Part shown: positions 1 to 8,613 of the stretch, one piece after another | Position numbering within the stretch: the first letter of the stretch is position 1 | Layout of the letters: every line of letters begins with the position of its first letter | Notes under the pieces: generated by a model | The model's database searches: none | Told to the model about the DNA's origin: nothing | What the model saw: only the letters and a program-made list of their open reading frames with translations | Program-made: the position numbers and the translations under genes | NCBI GenBank assembly: GCA_031262485.1 | Contig: JAISHO010000012.1 | Span: forward strand, 124,001 to 188,000 | DNA: 64,000 bases | Source: Propionibacteriaceae bacterium | Lineage (GTDB): Bacteria > Actinomycetota > Actinomycetes > Propionibacteriales > Propionibacteriaceae | Direction: 5' to 3'

Positions 1-716
1 CGCCGGTTCTCCATCGCCTGGATCCACCCAGCCCAGGTGTCGGTGTCGATGCCGGAGGCTCTGCCCAGCTTCGTCATGAGGGCACGCCATTCCGGGCGAG
101 CCGGCTCGAGATAACGGTCGGGGCGGAAGGTCGGCACGACCCGGCGGGTGAAGCTGGGATCTACGGCCAGCTTCTCGTGGTGCTCGAGATCGTCGCAGGG
201 ATCGTCCGTCGTCGCCATGAATGCGATGTCGAAGCGCTCCATGAGCGCCCGGGGGCGGAAACTGGGATCGTCCAGAGCCGCCGCGATCCCGTCGTAGATC
301 GCATCGGCCGTCTCCGCGCTCGGGCGCATCCGCAAGCCGAAGACGTCGACGAGGACGGCCGACATCCAATAGCGCATCGGCGTGCCGCGGAACAAGGGCC
401 AACGGACGCAGAACTCGCGCCAAGCCGCACGGGCCTCGGCGTCGCTGAGGACGCGCGAACCCGGTGGCACCCCGAGACGTTCGAGCGGGACGCCGTCGGC
501 GTGCAGCATGCGGTTGATGTAGTGGTCGGGGGTCAACAACAGGCTCACCGGATCGGTGAACGGCACGTCGTCGGCGATCCACTGCGGCGGCACATGGCCA
601 TGGGGGGAGATGATCGGCAGATCCCGCACGCCTTCGTAGAGACGACGGGCGACATCGCGCACCGTCGGTTCCGACGGGAAGAGACGGTCCGGATGCCATG
701 AGAGCTCTGGAGACAT
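1..716 (-). CDS. uxaC: Glucuronate (uronate) isomerase, N-terminal part, cut by window edge
   Basis: Reading the minus strand from the ATG at 716 gives 238 uninterrupted residues that run off the left edge. They match the start of uronate isomerase: LPIISPHGHVPP with the metal-binding HxH at residues 39 and 41, TPDHYINRMLHADGV at 62-76, and TTDDPCDDLEHH at 169-180. The enzyme interconverts D-glucuronate and D-fructuronate (or galacturonate and tagaturonate) in the cytoplasm, the first step of hexuronate breakdown. It is divergent from the LarA-family gene at 877, with a 160-bp intergenic region between them. The family is usually about 460 residues, so roughly half is visible. The family call is firm; which uronate it prefers cannot be read from the sequence. 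Confidence 0.9.
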   Translation of the reverse strand, partial: MSPELSWHPDRLFPSEPTVRDVARRLYEGVRDLPIISPHGHVPPQWIADDVPFTDPVSLLLTPDHYINRMLHADGVPLERLGVPPGSRVLSDAEARAAWREFCVRWPLFRGTPMRYWMSAVLVDVFGLRMRPSAETADAIYDGIAAALDDPSFRPRALMERFDIAFMATTDDPCDDLEHHEKLAVDPSFTRRVVPTFRPDRYLEPARPEWRALMTKLGRASGIDTDTWAGWIQAMENR

Positions 717-757
717 GACTCAAATCCAAGTCCTTGAGGCCGTCCGGCGCATCATTT

Positions 758-770
758 GGCAACAGTTTCC
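758..770. promoter_or_regulatory. Possible operator in the uxaC/larA divergent intergenic region
   Basis: GGCAACAGTTTCC is an odd-centred imperfect palindrome (5 of 6 base pairs) between two divergently transcribed sugar-acid genes. A LacI-type regulator is encoded 2 kb away. The size and placement suit an operator, but a single short palindrome is weak evidence. Confidence 0.25.
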
Positions 771-876
771 GCACCTTGGACGACCTCGTCACAATAATAT
801 GGGTGACGATACCGGCGCGCCCTAGGGGTCTGGAATCGCCTGAAGCCACCTGTTCCCCACTTCGTCGAGGAGTCCG

Positions 877-2178
877 ATGACCACCGCCGTTTCAGCCTCG
901 TCCCCCTCGGCGACGACGGCGCCCGAACTCATCGGCGGCGCCCACCGCCATGTCGCCGACGACGATCTGACGTCCTTCATCGAACGTCACCTGGCCGCAT
1001 CGCCGGTCGACGGGTCGGACGTCGTCCTCGTCATCCCCGACGCCACCCGCTCGATGCCGCTCCCGCTCGTCATGCGGGTCGTCCATCGTTCGCTCATCGA
1101 CCGGGTCGCCAGCCTCACCGCCGTCATCGCGCTCGGCACCCACGCTTACATGGAACAATCCGCCATCGAGGCGATGTTCGGGGTCGAGCCGGGGGGGTTG
1201 GCCGAGGCCTATCCGGGGCTGACGGTCGTCAACCACGAGTGGGCCGATCCGTCGATGATCGTTTCGGTCGGCCGCCTCTCCGCCAACCAGATCGACCAGC
1301 TCTCACAAGGAAGAATGCGTGAAGAGGTGGAGGTCGAGATCAACCGGCGCGTGGCTGAGGCGGGCCATGTCATCGTCATCGGGCCGGTCTTCCCGCACGA
1401 GGTCGTCGGCATCTCCGGAGGGAACAAATACTTCGTGCCAGGTGTGGCGACGCACGAGATCATCGATCTCACCCACTGGGTCGGGGCGCTCATCGGAATC
1501 GATGGGACGATCGGACGACGTGGCACGACCGCGGTGCGCGCCATCATCGACGCCGCCGCCGCGCTCATCCCCGCCCCGCGCTCGGCGTTGTGCCTCGTCG
1601 TCGAATCCGGTTCCGGGGCGGTCGAAGCGGCCGCCTTCGGCACGCCTGAGGAGGCGTGGGCGCTGGCCAGCGAGGTCGCGGCCGATTCCCACATCGTCTA
1701 CCTCGACGCCCCGGTGAACCGGATGCTCGCGATCATGCCGCGGCGCTACGACGACATCTGGACCGCCGCCAAGGGCTGCTACAAGGCCCAACCCGTCATG
1801 GCCGAGGGGGGCGAGGTCGTCATCTACGCGCCCCACATCACCGAGTTGTCGCAGACCCACCCCGAGATCGAAAAGATCGGCTACCACTGCATGGAGTTCT
1901 TCCTCAAGCAATGGGATGTCTACGGCGACGCGCCGAAATCAGTCCTGGCCCACTCGACCCATGTGCGCGGAGCGGGGACCTACGATCCCGCCACCGGAGT
2001 CGAACGCGATCGCATCCGCGTCACGCTGGCGACGGGAATCCCGCGCGAGGTCTGCGAGCGGGCGAACGTCGGCTATCTCGACCCGGCGACGATCGACGTC
2101 GACGCCTGGCGGGCCGATCCCGAGATCATGGTCGTCGACAACGCCGGTGAGGTGCTGTTCCGTCTCGCCGGCGAGTGA
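877..2178 (+). CDS. larA: LarA-family nickel-pincer 2-hydroxyacid racemase/epimerase
   Basis: This 433-residue protein belongs to the lactate racemase (LarA, DUF2088) superfamily, which inverts the C2 hydroxyl of hydroxy acids with a nickel-pincer nucleotide cofactor. All expected catalytic and ligand residues are present: D55 and R58 in IPDATRSMP, H89 in LGTHAYM, H174 in PHEVVG, the cofactor-anchoring K184 in GGNKYFVPG and nickel ligand H200. K184 and H200 match the numbering of the Lactobacillus enzyme. A good ribosome site (CGAGGAG) precedes the ATG. No larB, larC or larE cofactor genes are in the window. The neighbours (uxaC, LacI, gnd) point to a sugar acid such as gluconate/mannonate rather than lactate; that substrate is inference. 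Confidence 0.85.
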   Translation: MTTAVSASSPSATTAPELIGGAHRHVADDDLTSFIERHLAASPVDGSDVVLVIPDATRSMPLPLVMRVVHRSLIDRVASLTAVIALGTHAYMEQSAIEAMFGVEPGGLAEAYPGLTVVNHEWADPSMIVSVGRLSANQIDQLSQGRMREEVEVEINRRVAEAGHVIVIGPVFPHEVVGISGGNKYFVPGVATHEIIDLTHWVGALIGIDGTIGRRGTTAVRAIIDAAAALIPAPRSALCLVVESGSGAVEAAAFGTPEEAWALASEVAADSHIVYLDAPVNRMLAIMPRRYDDIWTAAKGCYKAQPVMAEGGEVVIYAPHITELSQTHPEIEKIGYHCMEFFLKQWDVYGDAPKSVLAHSTHVRGAGTYDPATGVERDRIRVTLATGIPREVCERANVGYLDPATIDVDAWRADPEIMVVDNAGEVLFRLAGE

Positions 2179-2242
2179 GCCGGTTCCCGTCCGAAGCCGG
2201 GGCAAGCCGGTTCATGCGCCCCCGACGGCCTGACCCGAAGTC

Positions 2243-2563
2243 TTAGTCGGAATGGCGGTTGGCTAGGCCGAACACGGTGGCGACGACGGTGATGCCGCCG
2301 ACGACCGCTCCGCCGAGGGCGGCCAGGCGATCGACTCGCCAGCCGTCTTCGTCACGGAATTGCGCTTTGAGGTCGTCGAACTTCGTCTTGGCCATGTCCT
2401 TGGCGTCCTCGACCGACCGGTGGACGACCGCTTTGGGGTGGACTTCGTTGATCAGTGAGCTGACGTTCTCGGCCAACCGGGACCGAGCGTCGGCCAGTTC
2501 CCGTTCGATGTCCCCGATCGTCCGCTCCGCTTTCGCGTGGGCCGCCTTGTCGTCCTGAGCCAT
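2243..2563 (-). CDS. DUF3618 small membrane-anchored protein
   Basis: This 106-residue protein has a charged, helical N-terminal half (ERTIGDIERELADARSRLAENV) and one C-terminal hydrophobic segment (ALGGAVVGGITVVATVFGL). That layout is the DUF3618 pattern common in actinobacteria; the function is unknown. I start it at the ATG at 2563 because GGAGGAGG lies six bases upstream; an in-frame ATG seven codons earlier lacks a ribosome site. It converges with the LarA-family gene and diverges from the LacI gene, so it is probably its own transcription unit, unrelated to sugar-acid use. Confidence 0.75.
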   Translation of the reverse strand: MAQDDKAAHAKAERTIGDIERELADARSRLAENVSSLINEVHPKAVVHRSVEDAKDMAKTKFDDLKAQFRDEDGWRVDRLAALGGAVVGGITVVATVFGLANRHSD

Positions 2564-2713
2564 GGCACGCCTCCTCCAGTTCACAGTGAGAATCCCTCAC
2601 CCCGTGTTCGATGATCAAGCTTAGAGGGCGCGGTGAAAGCCGACCAGTCGACCTCTCACGACGGTCCCATCCGCCTCTCACGGAACTCGTTGCCGCATGT
2701 TGCCATGATCCTC

Positions 2714-2728
2714 TACGGTGGTCTCGTG
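2714..2728 (+). promoter_or_regulatory. Leaderless-type promoter for the LacI regulator
   Basis: TACGGT at 2714-2719 sits six bases before the GTG at 2726, with TTGCCG at 2690-2695 as a plausible -35 box 18 bp away. The expected transcription start falls at the GTG. This supports that start over the in-frame ATG at 2633. Confidence 0.5.
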
Positions 2729-3892
2729 GACTCCGATATCCCCGACCCAGCCCCCCATCCCGTCACGATCTACGAAGTCGCCACCGCAGCCGGCGTCAGC
2801 CCCTCGACCGTCTCCCGCACCTTCTCCCGGCCCGGGCGCGTCTCCGTTCGAACGGCCGACCATGTCCGCACCATCGCCCAGAAACTCGGCTACCGCGACG
2901 AAGCCGTTTTCCGTCCGGTCGTCAACTCCCGCACCCACGTCATCGCGCTGGCCGTCTCCGACGTCACCAATCCGTTCTACTTCGGGCTGTTACGGGGAGC
3001 TGAGGCGGCCGCCGCCAAGGCCGGATACACGATCCTGTTGCTCGACGCCCAGGAGTCCTCCGATCACGAGCGCGACAATCTCGCCCGTGTCCTCCCCCTC
3101 GTCGACGGTTTGCTCGTGGCGAGTTCGCGGATGAGCGACACCGTCTTGCGGTCGATCGCCAAGACCCATCCCCTCGTCGTCCTCAATCGGCATGTCGCCG
3201 GCCTGACCTGCGTGGTCCCCGACGTCAAGCTGGGGATGCGCCAAGCCATCGCCCACCTCGTCTCCCTGGGGCACACCCACCTCCACTATGTCGCCGGGCC
3301 GGACGCCTCCTGGATGTCGGGGATGCGCTGGATGGCGATCCGTGAGGCGGCTTCCGACGGCTCCTTCACCCCGCACCGAGTCGGCCCGGCCACGCCGACG
3401 GTCGACGGGGGGAAAGCGGCAGCCCGGCTCGTGGCCGATCGCCGAGCGACGGCGGTGCTGAGCTACAACGACCTCACCGCCATGGGGTTGATCCAGGGAC
3501 TGAAAACGCTCGGGTTACGCGTGCCTCAGGACGTCTCCGTCCTCGGTTTTGACAACATTTTCTCTTCCGACTTGGTGACACCGTCGTTGACGACGATCGC
3601 CGCGCCGATGGGGAAACTGGGCGAGACGGCCGTCGCCCACATCATCACGATGCTGTCCGGATCGCGCACCCACACCTCGGGGCCGATCACGGTGCCGGTG
3701 CGCCTCATCGTCCGATCCTCGACCGGCGTCGCACCCGGCGTGGAGCCGAACCGACGTCGCGGCGGCTCCATCCCGGAAACACCGTGCAAATTCCTGTCCC
3801 ACGAGCCTGGGGCCAGCACAATGGTTCCTAGCGGGACGACCCCGGGCGAACCATTGCCGGAAGCCGCGAACGGCGTCCTTCCCACCCACTGA
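2726..3892 (+). CDS. LacI-family transcriptional regulator
   Basis: The N-terminal helix-turn-helix reads TIYEVATAAGVSPSTVSRTF, followed by the LacI hinge region and a periplasmic-binding-protein-like effector domain (VIALAVSDVTNPFYFGLLRG near the start, VSVLGFDNIF near the end). From the GTG at 2726 it is 388 residues; the ORF can be extended upstream to 2633, but that extension contains the promoter. Roughly 50 residues follow the usual family end (RLIVRSSTGVAP), rich in Pro, Gly and Arg and unlike any domain I know. It is 43 bp upstream of gnd and near larA and uxaC, so a role in sensing a sugar acid or phosphorylated sugar is likely but inferred. Confidence 0.85.
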   Translation: MDSDIPDPAPHPVTIYEVATAAGVSPSTVSRTFSRPGRVSVRTADHVRTIAQKLGYRDEAVFRPVVNSRTHVIALAVSDVTNPFYFGLLRGAEAAAAKAGYTILLLDAQESSDHERDNLARVLPLVDGLLVASSRMSDTVLRSIAKTHPLVVLNRHVAGLTCVVPDVKLGMRQAIAHLVSLGHTHLHYVAGPDASWMSGMRWMAIREAASDGSFTPHRVGPATPTVDGGKAAARLVADRRATAVLSYNDLTAMGLIQGLKTLGLRVPQDVSVLGFDNIFSSDLVTPSLTTIAAPMGKLGETAVAHIITMLSGSRTHTSGPITVPVRLIVRSSTGVAPGVEPNRRRGGSIPETPCKFLSHEPGASTMVPSGTTPGEPLPEAANGVLPTH

Positions 3893-3935
3893 TCGACCCA
3901 TTCGTCCACTGACCATCATCTTCACGAGGAGCCCG

Positions 3936-5408
3936 ATGTCCGAGACCGTCACCACCACACCGGTTACCACCGCCGAGGACGGCGCCGCCCAGGTCGGCGT
4001 CATCGGCATGGCTGTCATGGGCTCGAACCTGGCCCGCAACCTCTCCCATCACGGCTACCGCACCGCGATCTTCAACCGGACGACGGCGACGACGTTGGAG
4101 TTCGCCAAGCGGTTCCCGCAGGAGGGCTTCGTCGTCACCGAGACGCTCGAACAGTTCGTCGCCGCTTTGGAGCGGCCGCGGCGGATCATCCTCATGGTCA
4201 AGGCCGGCCAGGCCACCGACGCCACGATCGATTCGCTCGTCCCGCTGCTCGAGCAGGGCGACATCGTCGTCGACGGTGGCAACTCGTTCTTCCAGGACAC
4301 CCGTCGCCGGGAGGCGGCCCTGCGCGAGCACGGCATCCACTTCGTCGGCGCCGGCATCTCCGGCGGCGAGGTCGGGGCGCTCGAGGGGCCGGCCATCATG
4401 CCGGGCGGCTCGGAACACGCTTACACCTATGTCGGCCCCATCCTCGAGGCGATCTCGGCCAAGTACCACGATGAGCCGTGCTGCGCCCACATCGGGCCGG
4501 ACGGCGCCGGTCACTTCGTCAAGATGGTCCACAACGGCATCGAATACGCCGACATGCAGTTCATCGGCGAGGCCTACGAATTGCTCAAGGGGGCGGGGTT
4601 CTCCCCGGCCGAGGCGGCCCACGTCTTCGCCGCCTGGAACACCGGGGATTTGGAGTCCTACCTCATCGAGATCACCGCCGACGTCCTCCAGCAGCTCGAC
4701 GCCGCCACCGGGGTGCCGCTCGTCGACCTCATCGTCGACGAGGCCGGCATGAAGGGCACCGGCACGTGGACGGTGGCCGAAGCGCTCAAGCTGGGCGTTC
4801 CGGCGGCGTCGATCGGCGAAGCCGTCTTCGCCCGCGCCGTCAGCTCGACGCCCGATCTGCGCCAGGCCGGCCAACGCGCGCTGTCGGGGCCGTCCGGCTC
4901 GATCCCGGTCGAGGACCGGGCTCAGTTCACCGAGGACATCCGCCAGGCGCTGTGGGCCTCCAAGGTCGTGGCCTACGCCCAGGGTTTGCACGAGATCGCC
5001 GTCGCGGCCACCGAATACGGCTGGTCGATCGACGTCGGCGCGGTGGCGAAGATCTGGCGGGCCGGCTGCATCATCCGGGCCCGCCTGCTCGATCGCATCG
5101 CCGACGAGTACGCTGCCGACAATCTCGTCACCTTGCTCGAGGCTCCCTCGATCGCCGAGGAGTTGGCTCGCTGCCAGCTGGCCTGGCGCCGCGTCGTCGG
5201 GGTGGCGACGACGGCCGGGGTGGCGATCCCGGGGTTCAGCTCGGCGCTGTCGTACTACGACATGGTGCGCGCCCCGCGCCTCAACGCCGCGTTGACCCAG
5301 GGCTTGCGCGATTACTTCGGCGCCCACACTTATCGTCGGATCGACCAGCCGGGCGTCTTCCACACCTTGTGGTCGGACGACCGGCGTGAGATCAAGGTCT
5401 CCGACTGA
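3936..5408 (+). CDS. gnd: 6-Phosphogluconate dehydrogenase, decarboxylating
   Basis: This 490-residue cytoplasmic enzyme oxidises and decarboxylates 6-phosphogluconate to ribulose 5-phosphate, forming NADPH. The dinucleotide-binding start GVIGMAVMGSNLARNL is at 21-36, the substrate loop GAGISGGEVGALEGPAIM at 138-155, and the catalytic lysine region GHFVKMVHNGIEYADM at 192-207. Length and ends match the long, dimeric Gnd family. A GAGGAG site precedes the ATG. It follows the LacI-type gene by 43 bp and precedes an aminotransferase by 17 bp, so these three may be co-transcribed. Its presence beside uxaC and the LarA homologue suggests a sugar-acid route that drains into the pentose phosphate pathway. 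Confidence 0.97.
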   Translation: MSETVTTTPVTTAEDGAAQVGVIGMAVMGSNLARNLSHHGYRTAIFNRTTATTLEFAKRFPQEGFVVTETLEQFVAALERPRRIILMVKAGQATDATIDSLVPLLEQGDIVVDGGNSFFQDTRRREAALREHGIHFVGAGISGGEVGALEGPAIMPGGSEHAYTYVGPILEAISAKYHDEPCCAHIGPDGAGHFVKMVHNGIEYADMQFIGEAYELLKGAGFSPAEAAHVFAAWNTGDLESYLIEITADVLQQLDAATGVPLVDLIVDEAGMKGTGTWTVAEALKLGVPAASIGEAVFARAVSSTPDLRQAGQRALSGPSGSIPVEDRAQFTEDIRQALWASKVVAYAQGLHEIAVAATEYGWSIDVGAVAKIWRAGCIIRARLLDRIADEYAADNLVTLLEAPSIAEELARCQLAWRRVVGVATTAGVAIPGFSSALSYYDMVRAPRLNAALTQGLRDYFGAHTYRRIDQPGVFHTLWSDDRREIKVSD

Positions 5409-5425
5409 ACCGAAGGGAGGGCGTC

Positions 5426-6601
5426 ATGCCCGCACTCAATCATCGGGCCGAGCCGCTGAGCGACTCTTGGATCCGTTCCATGACGCAGGTCAGCCGTCAG
5501 CACGAAGCGATCGATCTGGCTCAGGGGTTCCCTGACCACCAGCCGCCGCAGGTCGTCCTCGACGAGTTGGCCCGGATCGCCCACGACGGCCCGCACCAGT
5601 ACGCCATCAGCTGTGGGTCGCCGCGCCTGCGCGAGGCTTTGGCCCGCAAGCAGGAGGCGTTCCGGGGCACACCGGTCGACCCGGAGCGTGAGATCGTCGT
5701 CACCTGCGGGGCGACGGAGGCGATGCTCGTCGCTTTGCTCAGCGTCGTCAACCCGGGCGACAAGGTCGCGATCTTCACCCCGTACTACGAGAATTTCGGC
5801 CCCGACAGCATCATCGCTGGGGCGACACCGGTGTATATCCCCTTGCGGGAGCCGACGTTCGAGTTCGACGCCGACGAGGTCGAGGCCGCTTTCAAGAAGG
5901 GCGCGAAGGCGCTCATCCTGTGCAACCCGTCGAACCCGTCGGGGCGTTCCTTCACCCACCACGAGATGGACGTTCTGGCTGCGTTGGCGCAGAAATACGA
6001 CGCCTGGGTCATCACCGACGAGGTCTATGAGCACATCGTCTATCCGCCGCACGAGCACATCTCGATGGCCGCGCTGCCGGGCATGTGGGATCGCACGATC
6101 ACCTGTTCGAGCTTGTCGAAGACGTATTCGATGACGGGCTGGCGGATCGGGTATCTCATCGGCCCGCCCGCCGTCGTGTCGGTGGCGAAGAAGATCCACG
6201 ACTTCGTCACCGTCGGCGCCTCGTCGATCCTCCAGGAGGCGGCCACCCCGGCGCTCGACTTGCCGCCGGAGTACTACGCCTCGCTCCAGGAGACGTACAT
6301 CCAACGCCGTGACCTCTTCCTCAACGGTCTCGACGACCTCAAGGTGACGACCTCGCGGACGGAGCCGGAGGGCGGCTACTACGTCCTCGTCGACATCGCC
6401 GACTACGGGTATGACTCGGACGAGGATTTCTGCGTCGATCTGGCCGAGAAGGTCGGGGTCGGCGCGGTGCCGGGATCGATGTTCTTCCATGAGCCGACGA
6501 ACCACCTCATCCGACTCAACTTCGCCCGCGACGAGGCGGTGTTGACGAACGCGCTCAACCGTCTCTCGGAGATGTCGAAGCTACGACGGGCCCGTTTCTG
6601 A
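5426..6601 (+). CDS. PLP-dependent aminotransferase, class I/II
   Basis: This 391-residue fold-type I aminotransferase has the substrate-arm start IDLAQGFPDHQPP, cofactor residues NPSNPSGR (167-174) and TDEVYE (197-202), the Schiff-base lysine K232 in SSLSKTYSMTGWR and the arginine of GWRIGYL. It resembles the aspartate/aromatic/kynurenine aminotransferase group; the exact amino donor cannot be told from sequence alone. A ribosome site (AAGGGAGGG) precedes the ATG and only 17 bp separate it from gnd, implying co-transcription. It converges with birA. Confidence 0.88.
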   Translation: MPALNHRAEPLSDSWIRSMTQVSRQHEAIDLAQGFPDHQPPQVVLDELARIAHDGPHQYAISCGSPRLREALARKQEAFRGTPVDPEREIVVTCGATEAMLVALLSVVNPGDKVAIFTPYYENFGPDSIIAGATPVYIPLREPTFEFDADEVEAAFKKGAKALILCNPSNPSGRSFTHHEMDVLAALAQKYDAWVITDEVYEHIVYPPHEHISMAALPGMWDRTITCSSLSKTYSMTGWRIGYLIGPPAVVSVAKKIHDFVTVGASSILQEAATPALDLPPEYYASLQETYIQRRDLFLNGLDDLKVTTSRTEPEGGYYVLVDIADYGYDSDEDFCVDLAEKVGVGAVPGSMFFHEPTNHLIRLNFARDEAVLTNALNRLSEMSKLRRARF

Positions 6602-6629
6602 GGGCGGTTTCCAGTTCCTGAGTTCGAGG

Positions 6630-6659
6630 ACGGCGCCCGGGTTTCGGCCTGCGCGCCGT
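6630..6659. terminator. Possible bidirectional terminator between aminotransferase and birA
   Basis: ACGGCGC at 6630-6636 pairs with GCGCCGT at 6653-6659, followed by TCTT. It lies in the 83-bp convergent gap. The stem is short and the loop is 16 nt, so this is tentative. Confidence 0.3.
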
Positions 6660-6684
6660 TCTTGCTTGTGGGGCCGCCGCGAGC

Positions 6685-7470
6685 TCAGCGAGCGGCGCGG
6701 ACGTGCTCGATCTCGCCGGAGCCGAACCAGCGGACCGCGTCTCCAGGCACGTTCGTGGCGGCGATGTCGAGGCCGAGGCGGCCGTCGTCGCCGATCGCGA
6801 CCGCCCGCCCAGTGATCGTCTCGACTCCCCCGGCGCTGGGGACGGTGACGTCGACGACGCGCCCGAGCGTAGAGCAGAGCCGCCGGTAGGGCTCGAGCAC
6901 GGCGGCGTCTCCTTCGGCGCGCCAGCGCTCCATCGTCTCCCCGAGGGCGCCGAGGACGGCGTCGGCCGCCTCACGCGGGGTGATCCCGGTGGCCCCTGCG
7001 AGGGCCAACGAGGTCGCCCGCGGGATCGGCAGGTCGGCGACGGTTTGGCTGAGGTTGAGCCCGATTCCGGCGATGGCTAGGTATTTCACCTGAGAGTTCG
7101 GGGTGGACGAGGGAACGGCGCGGGTCTCGACGAGGATGCCGGCCAGTTTCTTCTCCTCGACGAGGACGTCGTTGGGCCATTTGAGCCGGGCGTCGATCCC
7201 CCAGGTCGTGACGGCGGTGGCGGTGGCGAGGCCGACGGCGAGCGGCAGGATCGGCCACCGGGTCGGCTCAGCGGGAAGCGCGAGAGCGGCGGAGAGAGCG
7301 AGCGAGGAGCCCGCAGGGCTCGACCAGACGCGCTCGAGGCGGCCCCGCCCGGCCATCTGCTCCCCGGCGATGAGGACGTCACCAGGTTCGAGCGCGCCGC
7401 CATGGGCTCGAGCGGCGAGGTCGGCGTTCGTCGAACCGGTCCGCTCGACCGTGGTGATGTTCCAGATCAT
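6685..7470 (-). CDS. birA: Biotin--[acetyl-CoA-carboxylase] ligase
   Basis: This 261-residue biotin protein ligase activates biotin with ATP and attaches it to carboxylase carrier domains. Visible motifs are ERTGSTNADLAA at the start, the biotinyl-AMP loop GRGR (41-44), KWPND (97-101) and KKLAGILVE (107-115), followed by the small C-terminal domain. There is no N-terminal helix-turn-helix, so it is the monofunctional type that does not repress biotin genes. Its start is 10 bp after the stop of the upstream UbiA-type gene, so the two are probably one transcript. Confidence 0.93.
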   Translation of the reverse strand: MIWNITTVERTGSTNADLAARAHGGALEPGDVLIAGEQMAGRGRLERVWSSPAGSSLALSAALALPAEPTRWPILPLAVGLATATAVTTWGIDARLKWPNDVLVEEKKLAGILVETRAVPSSTPNSQVKYLAIAGIGLNLSQTVADLPIPRATSLALAGATGITPREAADAVLGALGETMERWRAEGDAAVLEPYRRLCSTLGRVVDVTVPSAGGVETITGRAVAIGDDGRLGLDIAATNVPGDAVRWFGSGEIEHVRAAR

Positions 7471-7480
7471 CCAGCCCCCG

Positions 7481-8494
7481 CTAGGTGGCGAAGATAGCCA
7501 AGGCCACGCAGACTAGCCACAGGCATGCCATGGCGAGAAGGGTGACGTCGCCGAGGACGGCGTCCTCGGGCTCGCCGGCTTTGCCGGCGTCGATGACGCG
7601 GGCGTAACTGATGATGACGAGGGCGAAGGGGGCGATCGAGACGATGGCCCAGGGGATGCCGAGCCAGGTGTCGTCGTGGTGTTGGTCGAAGGCCCACAGG
7701 GCGTAGCTCGAGACGACGAGGGCGGCCGACATGCCCCAGATGAAGCGGAGGAAGGTGGGGGTGTACCCGGCCAAGGAGGGGCGGGTCTTGGCGGCTGAGC
7801 CGAGGGTGACGAGTTCGGAGTAGCGCTTGCCGGCGACCATGAAGAGGGATCCGAATCCGGCGACGAGGAGGAACCATTGGCTGAGCAGGAGTCCGGTGGC
7901 GACGCCGCCGGAGATGGCGCGCAGGAGAAAGCCGATGGTGACGACGGCGAGGTCGATGATGGGGCGGTCCTTGAGCCACAGCGAGTAGCTGATTTGGAGG
8001 AGGACGTAGAAGACGAGGATGGCGCCGAAGTCAGTGTCGAGGAAGAAGCCGAGGGCGAATCCGGCGAGCGCGCAGCAGGCGCCGATGACGAGCGCGGTGA
8101 CGGGTCGGATCTCTCCGGCGGCGATGGGGCGCAGGCGTTTGACGGGATGGCGGCGGTCGTCTTCGGCGTCGCGGACGTCGTTGACGACGTAGATGGCGGC
8201 GGAGACGGCGATGAACGCGACGACGGCGAGCAGGGTGCGCCACAGCACCCCGGTGTGGAAGAGGGTGCCGGCGGCTAGCGGCGCGGCGAGGACGAAGACG
8301 TTCTTGAGCCATTGCCTGGGGCGCAACACCCGGATCGCCGCGGGGAGCTGATGGCGGGGCGGGGTCGCCGCGACGACCGTGTCCCCTGAGGGGCCGGTCG
8401 GTGGCGCCGTCGTGGCAGGGGTGGCGCTGGCTCCGTTCGCCGGCGTTTCGGCGGCCGCGTCGTCTCGTGCCACGGTTTCGTTCGTCTCATTCAT
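7481..8494 (-). CDS. UbiA-family prenyltransferase, decaprenyl-phosphate phosphoribosyltransferase-like
   Basis: This 337-residue membrane protein has about nine hydrophobic segments after a 50-residue Ala/Thr/Pro-rich tail. The aspartate-rich site NDVRDAEDD at 105-113 and the start VLRPRQWLKNVFVLAAPLAAG are typical of the UbiA branch that makes decaprenylphosphoryl-5-phosphoribose. In mycolic-acid bacteria that product is the arabinose donor precursor for the cell wall; nothing else here shows the host makes arabinogalactan, so the acceptor is open. I start at the ATG at 8494; the open frame extends further upstream without support. The ribosome site is weak. It lies 10 bp upstream of birA. 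Confidence 0.8.
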   Translation of the reverse strand: MNETNETVARDDAAAETPANGASATPATTAPPTGPSGDTVVAATPPRHQLPAAIRVLRPRQWLKNVFVLAAPLAAGTLFHTGVLWRTLLAVVAFIAVSAAIYVVNDVRDAEDDRRHPVKRLRPIAAGEIRPVTALVIGACCALAGFALGFFLDTDFGAILVFYVLLQISYSLWLKDRPIIDLAVVTIGFLLRAISGGVATGLLLSQWFLLVAGFGSLFMVAGKRYSELVTLGSAAKTRPSLAGYTPTFLRFIWGMSAALVVSSYALWAFDQHHDDTWLGIPWAIVSIAPFALVIISYARVIDAGKAGEPEDAVLGDVTLLAMACLWLVCVALAIFAT

Positions 8495-8597
8495 CGTTTT
8501 GAGGAGATTACCCCAGACACCCGAGTTCTCAGCGCCATCATCATGACCACGGCTGAGGCTCATGGGCCGGCGGCTGTCTGCTCTGGAATCGCCTCGG

Positions 8598-8613
8598 TAG
8601 GGTGACGATCGTG
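8598..8613 (+). promoter_or_regulatory. Leaderless-type promoter for the lipoprotein gene
   Basis: TAGGGT at 8598-8603 is seven bases before the GTG at 8611, the same geometry seen at metG and icd. It favours the GTG at 8611 over the GTG at 8602, which overlaps the -10 box. Confidence 0.5.

Noticed and set aside
5330..6505. 391-codon minus-strand frame over the aminotransferase
   Set aside because: This is a shadow of a well-supported gene; its translation is Arg/Asp/Val-rich without motifs.
7481..8494. Proof that the host makes arabinogalactan
   Set aside because: The UbiA-type enzyme alone is not enough; no dprE or emb genes are in the window and such homologues occur outside mycolic-acid bacteria.
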